A stretch of DNA of 64,000 nucleotides, from positions 1 through 64,000 of IMG/VR virus record IMGVR_UViG_3300020198_000009, one strand, 5' to 3'. Of this stretch, positions 50,161-58,506 are shown piece by piece. The notes under the pieces were generated by a model. It was not told the DNA's origin. It ran no database searches and saw only the letters and a program-made list of their open reading frames with translations. This DNA comes from a virus. Each line of letters starts with the position of its first letter. Position 1 is the stretch's first letter. The position numbers and the translations under genes are program-made.

Positions 50161-53058
50161 ATGTCGAGCGAGACCTTCATCGAGGACGGCGAAACCGGAC
50201 GCCGCGTCATCGTCACGGACCGAAAGAAGATTGCCGAGGCGGTACTGCATCTCAAGGGCAGGCCCCTCAAGCTCGACAACTACCGGCCCTTCCATGCCAT
50301 CTACCGCACTTCGGCACAAAACCTTGTGATACAGGCGGGACGGCAAGTGTCAAAATGTGGCACCGGCGAGAACATGATCCCCATGTTCAACGGCATGCCG
50401 GCCAGGCTCGGCGCCCTCCGGCCAGGCGATAAGGTTTTGTCTCTGGCATCTGGCTACCGCCTGGTGACTGGACAGGTGAGCGACACCATCCAAGCCGGCA
50501 GGAAGCCATGCGTGCGCCTGACGACCCGCTTGGGGCACGAGCTGGAGGTCGCCCGGAGTCATCCGATTCGCGGTCTGTTCGACTACTATCCGGCGGGCGA
50601 ACTCAAGATTGGCGACCGAGTGGCGGCTGTGCGTCGCGGCGGCTCCTTCACAGACCTGAACCCCATAACGCCGACCGAGGCCATGGTGCTCGCCTACATG
50701 ATTGGCGACGGCAGCGCTCAGGGTAAGCAGAACTTCGGCTTCACGAACTCCAAACCGGAGATCTTGGCCGAGTTCCGGTCATGCTGCGCCATGCTGGGCC
50801 AGGTCGCGCCACGAGAGTACGAACGCAAGGGCTCCTTGACGCTTCGGCTCTCGCTGGCATCGGATGCCCCGGTTCGTCGTCTCCTGGAACATCAGGGTAT
50901 CTATGGCAAGACCTCGGAAACGAAGTTCATCCCAGCCGAGGTATTCGACCTCGATCGCGAGCGCACGGCGCTCTTCCTGAATCGACTCTGGGCGTGCGAT
51001 GGCCATGCCAAGCAACTCAATCCTGGGAAATATGAAATCCACTACGCCACAATCTCGAAAAAACTGGCCCATGGCGTTCAAGCGCTCCTGTGGAAGTTCG
51101 GAATCCCGGCCTCGGTATCCCGGAGTCAACCGAAAGTCTATATAGGCACCAACAAATTCGCCTACAAGGTGCGAATTGAAACCCAAGAAGGTATCCGCCG
51201 CTTCTTGACCGAGATCGGCGCTTTCATGAAGAGCGAGAGCATCCCACTTCCGGCAGCCGAGAGTAACAATAACCGCGATACCATCCCGCAGGACGTGCAA
51301 AAGCTCATCACGGCACTCTACGAGCGCGCCCTGGCCCGGGATGCCCTGTGCGGACCCGGGCGTGCGGGGCGGCCTAGGGCTAGCATCACGGATCACGGCC
51401 TGCGCGCCACCCTAAAATACCCCCCCTCGCCACGAAAGATCGCCCAATACGTCGAGTTCTTTCAGCAGATCGGGCTCGGAGACGAACCGGAAACCATTAC
51501 CCTCGAATCACTGATCAACAACGACGTGATCTGGGATAAGATTATTGCGATCGAAGACATCGGCATGCAGGATTGTTACGACATCGAAGTCGATGTTCTG
51601 CACAACTACATCCTGGGCGGCGTTGTCACCCATAACTCGACCACCCTGGGAAACTGGTCCATCACCGACGCCATCGGCGTGCCCCATTCCGAGCAGTTGA
51701 TCGTCCTGCCCTCGATCATGCAGATGCGCCGCTTCTCATCGGACAAAGTGGGAAAAATCGTCGCCACCAGCCCGCTTGTCAAGAAATGGTTCGTCGACCA
51801 CACCTGCGAGCGCGCCATCTACAAACGCAGCTTCCTCAACGGCTCGACCATGGAATTCGCCGCCATGACCCAGATGGAATCCATACGCGGCGGCGCCAAG
51901 AACCGGGTGTCGGAAGACGAAGTGCAGGACATGGACCTGGACGCGCTTGCCATAGTGGAGGAGGTGCTAAGCGGACAAGCAAGTGACAAGATAGCAATTG
52001 CCCGCACCGGCACGGCCAAGACCGTCGGCAACACGCTGGATGTGACGTTCAAGAAATCGAGCCAGTGCGAATGGATAGTGCCATGCCCAAGCGGTCACCA
52101 CAACGTCCCGAGCCCGGACAACATCGGCGATCGGGGCTTCATTTGCAAGAAATGCCGCAGCCTCTGCGACGTGCGCGGTGGCTACTGGCGCTCCATGGCG
52201 GGCCTCGACGCCGAGTGGATGGGCTTCCACATCCCCCAGATCATCCTGCCGCTCCATACCGAGGACCAAGGAAACTGGCGCAAGCTCCTGCGAAAGCGCA
52301 ACGGCGGCGTCAGCCCGGTCGTCTTTCTCAACGAGGTCATGGGCATTCCTGCCGGCTCGGGCATCACCGCCCTGACCGAAGAGGACCTGATCAAGTGCTG
52401 CGAACCGGTCTACGAGATAGACCCCCACTACTTCCGCGGCAAGGACCACGACATCGCCGTGGTATTCGGTACCTGCGACTGGGGCCTGATGGCCATCAAG
52501 AGCTTCACGATTGCCAGCATCTGGGGGATCACCAAGGCCGGGCGCATCAAGCTGCTGTTTGCCTATCGCTTCCTGGACCCCGATCCCTACAAGCAGGTCG
52601 AGCAGATCATCCGGCTCTTCACGAACGCGGGGGTCGAGCTGGTCGGCTGCGACTGGGGCATGGGCATGATCCAGAGCCGCATCATCGAGGAGCAGATGCC
52701 CCAGGTCCCGGTCCATCGCTTTATGTACGTCGGCGAGCAGCGGGCCCTGATGAGCTGGTACAAGGAGGGCAAGCTCTGGCGGGTGAACCGTACCCAGGCC
52801 ATGACCGAAGCTTTCGTCTGGATGAAGCGCCAGCGTTTCTGGTTCCCGAACTGGTCATGGTTCAAGGAATACATCGCGCCGGATATATTATGTATTTACG
52901 AAGAGGCAGTAAATCAAGTCACATTCAAGAACGATGTCATACGGTACGCACACCCCGATTCCCAGGCCGATGACGCCACTCACACCTGCGTCTACGCCCT
53001 GCTGCTCCTTTGGATCCTTTATGACCGCGGCCGTACGGAGTTCCATCTGGCAGGCTAG
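50161..53058 (+). CDS. terL: Terminase large subunit with an intein (TerL precursor)
   Basis: 965-residue precursor: 538 residues of terminase interrupted by a 427-residue intein. The flanking exteins rejoin as GRQVSK-STTLGNW, a terminase Walker A. Later motifs include a Walker B-like SEDEVQDMD, and nuclease-domain aspartates in CDWGLMAIKSF, GCDWGMGM and DSQADDATH. TerL cuts concatemers and pumps DNA through the portal. Lone rightward gene between two leftward blocks, controlled by the operator at 50137. Activity depends on splicing, because the intein splits the ATP-binding loop. Confidence 0.9.
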   Translation: MSSETFIEDGETGRRVIVTDRKKIAEAVLHLKGRPLKLDNYRPFHAIYRTSAQNLVIQAGRQVSKCGTGENMIPMFNGMPARLGALRPGDKVLSLASGYRLVTGQVSDTIQAGRKPCVRLTTRLGHELEVARSHPIRGLFDYYPAGELKIGDRVAAVRRGGSFTDLNPITPTEAMVLAYMIGDGSAQGKQNFGFTNSKPEILAEFRSCCAMLGQVAPREYERKGSLTLRLSLASDAPVRRLLEHQGIYGKTSETKFIPAEVFDLDRERTALFLNRLWACDGHAKQLNPGKYEIHYATISKKLAHGVQALLWKFGIPASVSRSQPKVYIGTNKFAYKVRIETQEGIRRFLTEIGAFMKSESIPLPAAESNNNRDTIPQDVQKLITALYERALARDALCGPGRAGRPRASITDHGLRATLKYPPSPRKIAQYVEFFQQIGLGDEPETITLESLINNDVIWDKIIAIEDIGMQDCYDIEVDVLHNYILGGVVTHNSTTLGNWSITDAIGVPHSEQLIVLPSIMQMRRFSSDKVGKIVATSPLVKKWFVDHTCERAIYKRSFLNGSTMEFAAMTQMESIRGGAKNRVSEDEVQDMDLDALAIVEEVLSGQASDKIAIARTGTAKTVGNTLDVTFKKSSQCEWIVPCPSGHHNVPSPDNIGDRGFICKKCRSLCDVRGGYWRSMAGLDAEWMGFHIPQIILPLHTEDQGNWRKLLRKRNGGVSPVVFLNEVMGIPAGSGITALTEEDLIKCCEPVYEIDPHYFRGKDHDIAVVFGTCDWGLMAIKSFTIASIWGITKAGRIKLLFAYRFLDPDPYKQVEQIIRLFTNAGVELVGCDWGMGMIQSRIIEEQMPQVPVHRFMYVGEQRALMSWYKEGKLWRVNRTQAMTEAFVWMKRQRFWFPNWSWFKEYIAPDILCIYEEAVNQVTFKNDVIRYAHPDSQADDATHTCVYALLLLWILYDRGRTEFHLAG
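50356..51636 (+). mobile_element. Intein with LAGLIDADG-type homing endonuclease in the TerL P-loop
   Basis: Begins with Cys (CGTGENMIPMFNG, block A), has a block-B-like ARSHPIRG, two LAGLIDADG-like helices (AYMIGDGSAQG near residue 180 of the intein-containing precursor and LNRLWACDGHAK near residue 275), and ends VDVLHNYILGGVVTHN before Ser. These are the N- and C-terminal splicing motifs with an Asn/Ser junction. All expected residues appear intact, so protein splicing and homing are predicted. Exact insertion is between Lys and Ser of the Walker A. Confidence 0.85.
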
Positions 53059-53204
53059 GCCCGATGCGTCGCCCCGCAGTCCCGGCAAATCACGACCTGC
53101 TCGCTCTGGGCCAACGCACCGTCCGAGCCGCGCTTTTCGAGTTCCTGGGTATCGACGTTGCCCGACTCGCAGACCTGGCAGTGGAGGCGTCCGTCCTTGA
53201 TCAT
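53055..53204 (-). CDS. Zinc-ribbon miniprotein (49 aa)
   Basis: Starts MIKDGRLHCQVCESGNVDTQ and has CQVC near residue 9 and CRDC near residue 41, a minimal treble or ribbon zinc site. Convergent with terL, overlapping its last four bases. Last gene of the leftward lysis-type block. Possible regulator or protein adaptor; unknown. Confidence 0.6.
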   Translation of the reverse strand: MIKDGRLHCQVCESGNVDTQELEKRGSDGALAQSEQVVICRDCGATHRA

Positions 53205-53206
53205 GG

Positions 53207-53698
53207 CTAGGCCGCCAGATTGAGGTAACGCAGCGCGTAGCGCTTGTCGAGGGATATCAGATGGCGTGAATACGCTGGGTCGGTGGCGTACCCGCACTCG
53301 CGCAGCCCGTTGGCCCAGCCCTCGAAATCCCCCTTGGCCAGCTTGAAGAGCGGTCGATACCGCTTGCCCAGTAGGAACTTGGCGTGATCCACGAAGGACT
53401 CGACCATGCTAGGGTAGGCCCGGAAGTAGTGGTACTCGGTCACGTAGCGGCCATGGCGCCACTCCTTGGTGCGTCGCAGGACCTTGGGGCCGGCCCAACG
53501 CTCGTCGGCCTTGACCCCGAAGTAGTTCTTGGCGCCGCCGGCATCGCTCTTGCCGCCGTTGGATTCGAGTAGCCACTGGGCGAACGTGATGCCGGCCGGC
53601 ACCCCGAAGAGCCGCTCGGTGGCCTGGGAGGCCTTGGCGGCCTCGTCCCAGAGGGCCCGGGCGGACGTGCCGGGCTTGGGCCAGTTGCTATTGGGCAT
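53207..53698 (-). CDS. Endolysin, glucosaminidase (GH73/FlgJ-like)
   Basis: 163 residues. PAGITFAQWLLESNGGKSDA carries the catalytic-type Glu in the ESxxGKS motif, followed by KNYFGVKADERWAGPKVLRR, YVTEYHYFRAYPSMVESFVD and GLRECGYATDPAYSRHLISL, the conserved sequence of endo-beta-N-acetylglucosaminidases that cut peptidoglycan glycan strands. No signal peptide, so it needs a holin or equivalent. It overlaps the preceding gene by 11 bases and precedes a zinc miniprotein. Confidence 0.8.
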   Translation of the reverse strand: MPNSNWPKPGTSARALWDEAAKASQATERLFGVPAGITFAQWLLESNGGKSDAGGAKNYFGVKADERWAGPKVLRRTKEWRHGRYVTEYHYFRAYPSMVESFVDHAKFLLGKRYRPLFKLAKGDFEGWANGLRECGYATDPAYSRHLISLDKRYALRYLNLAA

Positions 53699-54137
53699 CC
53701 GATGTTCCCTCTATCGCGGCGACGTAAGCCTGACGGGAGACCTTCTCGAAGGTCTTGTTGAGCGAAATCGTCCAACAGTCGGCCTTCATCACCAGGACCA
53801 GGGTGGCACCTGGCAAGACGCCAACCCATTGCGACGATTGCTCGTGGAGAATGGACATTCGAACACCGCGCAAAGCGGCCTCAAGCTTGAGGGTTTGCTT
53901 CCGATCGCTGGTGTCGTCAATCAGCACGAAGCTGAACGCGTCATCCTGGTTGACCCCGCTCCAGCGGGCCAGTTTCCCCTGCACATCGACGTACTCGAAC
54001 TCGCAGCCCACCTGGGGGATCTGGGGCTCGTAGTAGAGCTGGAAGGCGATCAGGTTGCCGGGATCGATGGCCTGGCCATCGAGATCGATCCGGGTGGTCG
54101 CGAGCGTGCCTTCCGAGGTGGCCTTGACGACGCTCAT
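53688..54137 (-). CDS. Unknown beta-rich protein (149 aa)
   Basis: The start MSVVKATSEGTLATTRIDLD follows GGGAGG; upstream in-frame codons lie in another gene. Strand-rich: LIAFQLYYEPQIPQVGCEFE, FSFVLIDDTSDRKQTLKLEA, ending in a helical SRQAYVAAIEGTSDAQ. Overlaps the endolysin start. No family recognised; lysis or virion role undetermined. Confidence 0.55.
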   Translation of the reverse strand: MSVVKATSEGTLATTRIDLDGQAIDPGNLIAFQLYYEPQIPQVGCEFEYVDVQGKLARWSGVNQDDAFSFVLIDDTSDRKQTLKLEAALRGVRMSILHEQSSQWVGVLPGATLVLVMKADCWTISLNKTFEKVSRQAYVAAIEGTSDAQ

Positions 54138-54427
54138 GGGGTAGCCTCCCCGGACGGCTCCTGCGCCTCCATGAAGTCCGGAAGCAAGCGCCGACTGATG
54201 CCGCTCTCCGAGAGAATGTTCCAGACGACACCGCCATTGACGAGCCGAGCAGCCTGGTCTTCGAGGACGTCGACACCGACCCATGCCTCCTCGTCGGTCT
54301 CGAACTGCGAACGGATGGACCGGAAGACCTCCTGGCGCTCGGCGGCGGGCTTGCGCATGGCGAGCGGATTTGCGCGCAGCGCCGCCAGAAAGCCCTGGTC
54401 GAGTTGGCGCGCCTCGTCTATTCCCAT
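54134..54427 (-). CDS. Unknown helical protein (97 aa)
   Basis: Begins MGIDEARQLDQGFLAALRAN. Helical with AMRKPAAERQEVFRSIRSQF and an acidic C-terminal half. Shares bases with genes on both sides (ATG inside the previous gene, stop overlapping the next ATG). The ribosome site is weak, so coupled translation is likely. Confidence 0.5.
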   Translation of the reverse strand: MGIDEARQLDQGFLAALRANPLAMRKPAAERQEVFRSIRSQFETDEEAWVGVDVLEDQAARLVNGGVVWNILSESGISRRLLPDFMEAQEPSGEATP

Positions 54428-54528
54428 GGATCGATCTCGCTCTCGAACTCCTTGTCGGCCAGCGCCTGGCGCAACCAGGGATCGATCGGGGCCACCTCGC
54501 CCGGGATGGTCTGACTGGTCTCGTCCAT
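54418..54528 (-). CDS. Very small acidic peptide (36 aa)
   Basis: Reads MDETSQTIPGEVAPIDPWLR and ends DKEFESEIDPWE. The coding evidence is its place at the head of the leftward coupled series with end overlap; no ribosome site is visible before the ATG, and TTATTATT just upstream resembles a -10 box, so translation may be leaderless. Function unknown. Confidence 0.4.
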   Translation of the reverse strand: MDETSQTIPGEVAPIDPWLRQALADKEFESEIDPWE

Positions 54529-54568
54529 GAATAATAAGGATAGCAGGTAGGACCAGCAGGAGCAACCA
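54529..54568. promoter_or_regulatory. Divergent promoter/operator before the rightward tag-protein unit
   Basis: AATAAT on the plus strand at 54530-54535, operator GGTAGGACC at 54546-54554, then AGGAG and a TTG start at 54569. The AT-rich spot serves both directions. Confidence 0.55.
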
Positions 54569-55123
54569 TTGGATCGAGCCTGGGAAATCGCCGCCGCCCT
54601 CGACTTCGTGGCCGAGTGCCGGGGCAAGGCGGCCGCCATCCACATCGGCCCCAACTCGGAGCGCCTGGCCGAGAAACTCCTGGTCATGCGCCGCATTCCT
54701 ACCGAACGCGCCCCGCTCGACGCAATCGGCAAGCAGCGATTTGCGCGGGCATTCGAGAATCTTTCCGAAGAAGGGAAAGACCGCCTGTCGGTGCGCGTCC
54801 AGCCCTTCAAGCAGGCCAGCGAGTTCGCCTACATCTCCGAAGTGCCCATCGCCGGCGAGCACTTCTCGAACCAGCGCCTGGAAAACGACTACATGTTCAA
54901 GCATCCGGTCATCAGCACGCTCCATCCAGCCCCCTGGGTCGGGGCGGCGCTGGGGGCCGTCGTGGGCCGACGGTTACACAAGAACCTCCTGGGCTCGGCC
55001 ATGATCGGCGGCTCCGCCGGCCTGCTCGCCGAGGGCGCCCATCGCCTGAATTTCCTGCTCGGGGCCCGCAAACAGCTCCAGGCAGGCAAGAACCCGCTCG
55101 ATCGCAGGTTCGCCAAGCTGTGA
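54569..55123 (+). CDS. Unknown protein with C-terminal hydrophobic region (184 aa)
   Basis: TTG start after AGCAGGAG; begins MDRAWEIAAALDFVAECRGK. First half soluble and helical (EKLLVMRRIPTERAPLDAIG). Second half contains two Gly/Ala-rich helices (PAPWVGAALGAVVGRRLHKN and SAMIGGSAGLLAEG) typical of small virion membrane-interacting proteins of this phage. GTGA overlap with the next gene. Confidence 0.55.
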   Translation: MDRAWEIAAALDFVAECRGKAAAIHIGPNSERLAEKLLVMRRIPTERAPLDAIGKQRFARAFENLSEEGKDRLSVRVQPFKQASEFAYISEVPIAGEHFSNQRLENDYMFKHPVISTLHPAPWVGAALGAVVGRRLHKNLLGSAMIGGSAGLLAEGAHRLNFLLGARKQLQAGKNPLDRRFAKL

Positions 55124-55314
55124 CCAGCGAGTTCCTGGTGAACTGGCACCACGTCGCCCTGGCGGGATTGTTCGCCGTCAGCCCCCTCCTGCTCGCCGGC
55201 CTCATCATCCTGGCCAGCATCCTCCAGGGCCGCTGTACGGCCTGCGCCGGGAAGCTCGCCGGCAGGCACTTCCCCTGGTGGCTGTGCGCGGCATGCAAGG
55301 CGGGCAGACCATGA
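55120..55314 (+). CDS. Membrane-span plus zinc-ribbon miniprotein (64 aa)
   Basis: GTG start by GTGA overlap. A hydrophobic span about residues 13-34 (ALAGLFAVSPLLLAGLIILA) precedes CTAC and CAAC knuckles separated by about 15 residues, giving a membrane-tethered zinc ribbon. ATGA overlap with the following gene. Unknown role, possibly recruitment to a membrane or virion site. Confidence 0.6.
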   Translation: MTSEFLVNWHHVALAGLFAVSPLLLAGLIILASILQGRCTACAGKLAGRHFPWWLCAACKAGRP

Positions 55315-56426
55315 TCCGCACCACCAAGTCGCTCTACCTGCGCACGGTCGAACTGGCCAAGGACACGGTACCCGAGCCCTTCCTGAATTACGGCCACGCC
55401 GACGATCTGGGCCTGGGCTGGTTTCCATCGCGCGAGGCGTTCTCGGACAATGCCGATCCGGTCTTTTGGCGTGGGTTGCCACGCTTCTGCGGGGCGGTCT
55501 TCCCCTACCGCCACAACTTCCAGACCCTCTCACACCTGACCATCATCCCCTATACCGAATTCAATCAGCTCGATCGCCAGAAACGCTTCTGTCTGCCCAA
55601 CCGGCGACGCACCGGCAAGACGCCCGCCGGAGTCTTCGGCATCGAGCGCCTGCGCCGCAAACACAAGGTCCTGGTGGTCACCGACGACGAGGCCGCGGTC
55701 TGCAAGGATCCCGACACGATCGCCGTGAGCAACCTCGACGCCACCCTGATTCGCTTCATCTGCCGCGCGGCCCACAACATCGAGGTACAGGGCTCGACCG
55801 CGGGCTGGACGGCCAGGATGTTCGATCTCGCGCGCCATGGCACCCCGGTGAGCGTCAACGGCGTGGACATGGTCGAGCACGTCGCGGGCAAGATCCTGGA
55901 GATGTTCCACCAGCGCGCATCGCTGCCCATCCTGACCCACCGCGCCGTCGAGTACCTCAACTGCCTGCTGCCCATCCAGCGCATGGCCGTCATCGGCATC
56001 CTCAAGCAGGAGCACAACCTCGATCTGTCCCGCACGTTGCCCGACGACTTCCATGTCTTCCGCCGCGAGGGGGATTTCTATGATGCCGTGGGGCAGGCGC
56101 TCCGTGCCAAGCTGGCCGACGCGCGCTTCGAACCGCCTTTCGGGATCCAGGTGACCAGCCGGGACGGCAGGCGCCTGCTGGTGCCCTACGAACGGGGAGT
56201 CCTGGGGGCGGTACTGGCCGAGCTGGTGGGCGCCAGGCTCGACCTGCTCGACTGGGCCTATGATCAATTGCAGGAGCTCCCTCACTTCTATCTCTTCAAG
56301 GAGCACGAGCAGCTGGCCACCCGGGCCGAGGTCTCGCGCAAGGTCGAAGAGGTGGCCCTGGCCGTCTTGAGCCGCATGGCCGCCGAGGCCGACGCCCGCA
56401 AACCGATCGGGAGGATAGCGCAATGA
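55311..56426 (+). CDS. Unknown protein, 371 aa
   Basis: Start MIRTTKSLYLRTVELAKDTV fixed by ATGA overlap with the upstream stop. Mixed alpha/beta with a basic segment (RFCLPNRRRTGKTPAGVFGI) and HKVLVVTDDEAAVCKDPDTI, a strand-plus-acidic pattern that could be a Toprim- or nuclease-like core, but no complete motif is seen. The C-terminal half is helical. It precedes the tag-protein series and is coupled to it. Confidence 0.5.
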   Translation: MIRTTKSLYLRTVELAKDTVPEPFLNYGHADDLGLGWFPSREAFSDNADPVFWRGLPRFCGAVFPYRHNFQTLSHLTIIPYTEFNQLDRQKRFCLPNRRRTGKTPAGVFGIERLRRKHKVLVVTDDEAAVCKDPDTIAVSNLDATLIRFICRAAHNIEVQGSTAGWTARMFDLARHGTPVSVNGVDMVEHVAGKILEMFHQRASLPILTHRAVEYLNCLLPIQRMAVIGILKQEHNLDLSRTLPDDFHVFRREGDFYDAVGQALRAKLADARFEPPFGIQVTSRDGRRLLVPYERGVLGAVLAELVGARLDLLDWAYDQLQELPHFYLFKEHEQLATRAEVSRKVEEVALAVLSRMAAEADARKPIGRIAQ

Positions 56427-57883
56427 CCCCCTACGAGCACTACCTGCTGGCCAAGGAAGCGAACTGGCTGGGGAATATCGGCCAGGGGTTTGCGCAAGCC
56501 GGCCGCAACGTCGGCCAGGCCGCCAAGCAGACCTGGACATTCGCGCGCAACCAAGGCCAGGAGCAGTCGGCCAATTGGTTTGGCCGCCAGCTGGGTGAAA
56601 ACGCCATACGGGGCTATCGCAACGAGCCCCTCTCAGCCTGGGGGCAACTCAAGGCCTTCGGGGTCGGCGTCTTGAGTCCGACTGCCGGCCAGGCCATGCT
56701 CGCCAGCCACTCGGGCGGGCGGGCAGTCGGGGGCGCTCAGGCGATCGCCGACTGGGCGCGGCCCCACCTGGCTCGCTTCGGTCGGCCCAAGCCCCAACCG
56801 GTCCATCCGGGGCTGCTGATCGCCGGCGGCCTGGGTGCCGGGGCGGCGGGCTACGGGGCCGCCCGGCTCATCGACGCCAAACAGCAGGAGGCCCAGGCGC
56901 AACGCCAGAACGCCCTGCTATCGCGCCAATTGACGCCCTACGAGGAGGCTCCGTACCAGAAGGTCGCCCAGATCCGGGCCCTGCTGGACACCGAGCGCGA
57001 CCTGCGCGCGGGCCTGATGGCCTCAGCCAAGGCCGCCGCGGCCCGGCGTGCCGAAGCCTGGCGCCACGGATCCCGCGAGGCCGAAGCCGAATCGGAAGGC
57101 GAGCCGGGCGGCGTCAAGCGGGCCGAGCTCGATCGCACCGCCACCAGGCTCCTGCGCGCCATCGAGCCGAAGTATGGCGGCTGCTGCCAGGATCTCGTCG
57201 AAGGCAAGGCGCTCGACAACGCCCATGCCCGTGGTGACCACCTACTAACCGAAAACGATGTCCAGAAAGCCTGGCGGGAGCATGGCCGGCCCTACCTCAT
57301 CCGTGAGAAGCTCGAAAAATCCGAGAGCTTGCCACACAAACTCGCCAGCCGCATCTTCCTGGGCGGGGCGGTCTCGGGCCCGCAGGCCAACTGGCGTGAG
57401 GGGATCAAGCGCAAGCTCTGGGAGAAGGGCCACAGCGTCATCGATCCCCGCAAGCCCTTCGTCAAGTGGAATCCGCTCTCGGACATCTACAAGGAGCTCG
57501 CGGGCATGATGAGGGCCGACAAGGTGTTCTTCTTCCGGCCCGGGGGCTTTTCTGAGCGCGAGAAGGCCGTGCTGGAGGCCGCGAAGAAACCCTACCAGGT
57601 GGTGCGCAAGCCCGAGGAGATCGTCCAGGCCGTCGAACAGAAGCGGGCCTACGATGCTATGCTGCCGGTCGATCTGCGCGGGGCCGGGACCCAGACGCCC
57701 TCGGCCTTCCCGGTCGACCAGCACGGCCAGCCCATGACCACCTTGCGCGGCATGCTCGAAGGCGACCTCGCTATGATCACCCTGGCAAGGTACCTGCGCG
57801 ACAAGAAGCTCAGCGAATTCGATCCCATCCTCTTGTCGCTGCTCGAACAGGCGGGCAAGCGCGCACTGACCAGGAGGCCCTGA
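56423..57883 (+). CDS. Tag-family protein with deoxyribosyltransferase-like C-terminus (486 aa)
   Basis: Starts MTPYEHYLLAKEANWLGNIG. N-terminal third: Gly/Ala-rich hydrophobic helices (PGLLIAGGLGAGAAGYGAAR). C-terminal domain contains ASRIFLGGAVSGPQANWREG, a strand followed by a GG-x-V turn and W, and KRKLWEKGHSVIDPRK: the pattern of the nucleoside 2-deoxyribosyltransferase/SIR2-like fold group. Enzyme identity is uncertain. A tag, a membrane-active region and a possible nucleoside-binding domain in one protein suggests an injected effector. Confidence 0.5.
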   Translation: MTPYEHYLLAKEANWLGNIGQGFAQAGRNVGQAAKQTWTFARNQGQEQSANWFGRQLGENAIRGYRNEPLSAWGQLKAFGVGVLSPTAGQAMLASHSGGRAVGGAQAIADWARPHLARFGRPKPQPVHPGLLIAGGLGAGAAGYGAARLIDAKQQEAQAQRQNALLSRQLTPYEEAPYQKVAQIRALLDTERDLRAGLMASAKAAAARRAEAWRHGSREAEAESEGEPGGVKRAELDRTATRLLRAIEPKYGGCCQDLVEGKALDNAHARGDHLLTENDVQKAWREHGRPYLIREKLEKSESLPHKLASRIFLGGAVSGPQANWREGIKRKLWEKGHSVIDPRKPFVKWNPLSDIYKELAGMMRADKVFFFRPGGFSEREKAVLEAAKKPYQVVRKPEEIVQAVEQKRAYDAMLPVDLRGAGTQTPSAFPVDQHGQPMTTLRGMLEGDLAMITLARYLRDKKLSEFDPILLSLLEQAGKRALTRRP

Positions 57884-57884
57884 C

Positions 57885-58493
57885 ATGACCCCGTACGAGT
57901 GCTACATGGAGCTGATGAAGACGGCCCATTCGGCCGAGATGGATCGCCTATCGGACCTGGAAAAGGAAGCTTTCTTCGGGGCGCTGGCAGCGGGACTTGG
58001 TCGCGGTTTCGCGGGGGCGGGCGCGGCGATGCGCGCGGGTGGCGGATTGGGGCAAACCCTCGGCGCTTTTACCAGCCGGTTCAGCCGGGGATGGAGATCC
58101 GCCACGCAGCCGCGAGTAGCGAGCCGGGGCCTCGGCACCAACCAAACCTTCAGACGGCCCCCAAGACCGGCAGCGCCCACTTCAACCGCCACGGCGAGTG
58201 GCCAGACGTCTTCGGGAGTCGCCAGCGGCAACGCCCCGGGCTTCATGGGCACGCCCATCGGAACGACCATGAAGAACTGGAAACAGATGACCCCGGCTGA
58301 GATGATGCAAGGGGCAGGATCGGTCCTGGCGGGCGCCGGCGGCCTGCTCACCGGCCTGGGGCTCATGCGGCCGGCCGCCAAGGCGCGCAGCCTCATGGGT
58401 CCGGCCGCGACGGTCGCCACCGGCCTGGCCATCGGCGGTGGCCTCTCGGGAGCGGGCAAGGCCCTGGCGGGTCCGGGATACACCAACTACTAG
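57885..58493 (+). CDS. Tag-family protein, MTPYECY start (202 aa)
   Basis: Begins MTPYECYMELMKTAHSAEMD. After the tag, a helix with FFGALAAGLGRGFAGAGAAM, a Pro/Thr/Ser-rich central linker and a Gly/Ala hydrophobic C-terminal segment (GSVLAGAGGLLTGLGLMRPA) ending YTNY. No enzymatic motif. Composition resembles pore-forming or membrane-active virion proteins. Confidence 0.6.
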   Translation: MTPYECYMELMKTAHSAEMDRLSDLEKEAFFGALAAGLGRGFAGAGAAMRAGGGLGQTLGAFTSRFSRGWRSATQPRVASRGLGTNQTFRRPPRPAAPTSTATASGQTSSGVASGNAPGFMGTPIGTTMKNWKQMTPAEMMQGAGSVLAGAGGLLTGLGLMRPAAKARSLMGPAATVATGLAIGGGLSGAGKALAGPGYTNY

Positions 58494-58506
58494 GAGGGCA
58501 GGCACC

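Noticed and set aside
54134-54925. Longer version of the 97-residue gene (263 residues)
   Set aside because: The extension reads antisense to the TTG gene at 54569 and through the promoter; the shorter start is the plausible one.
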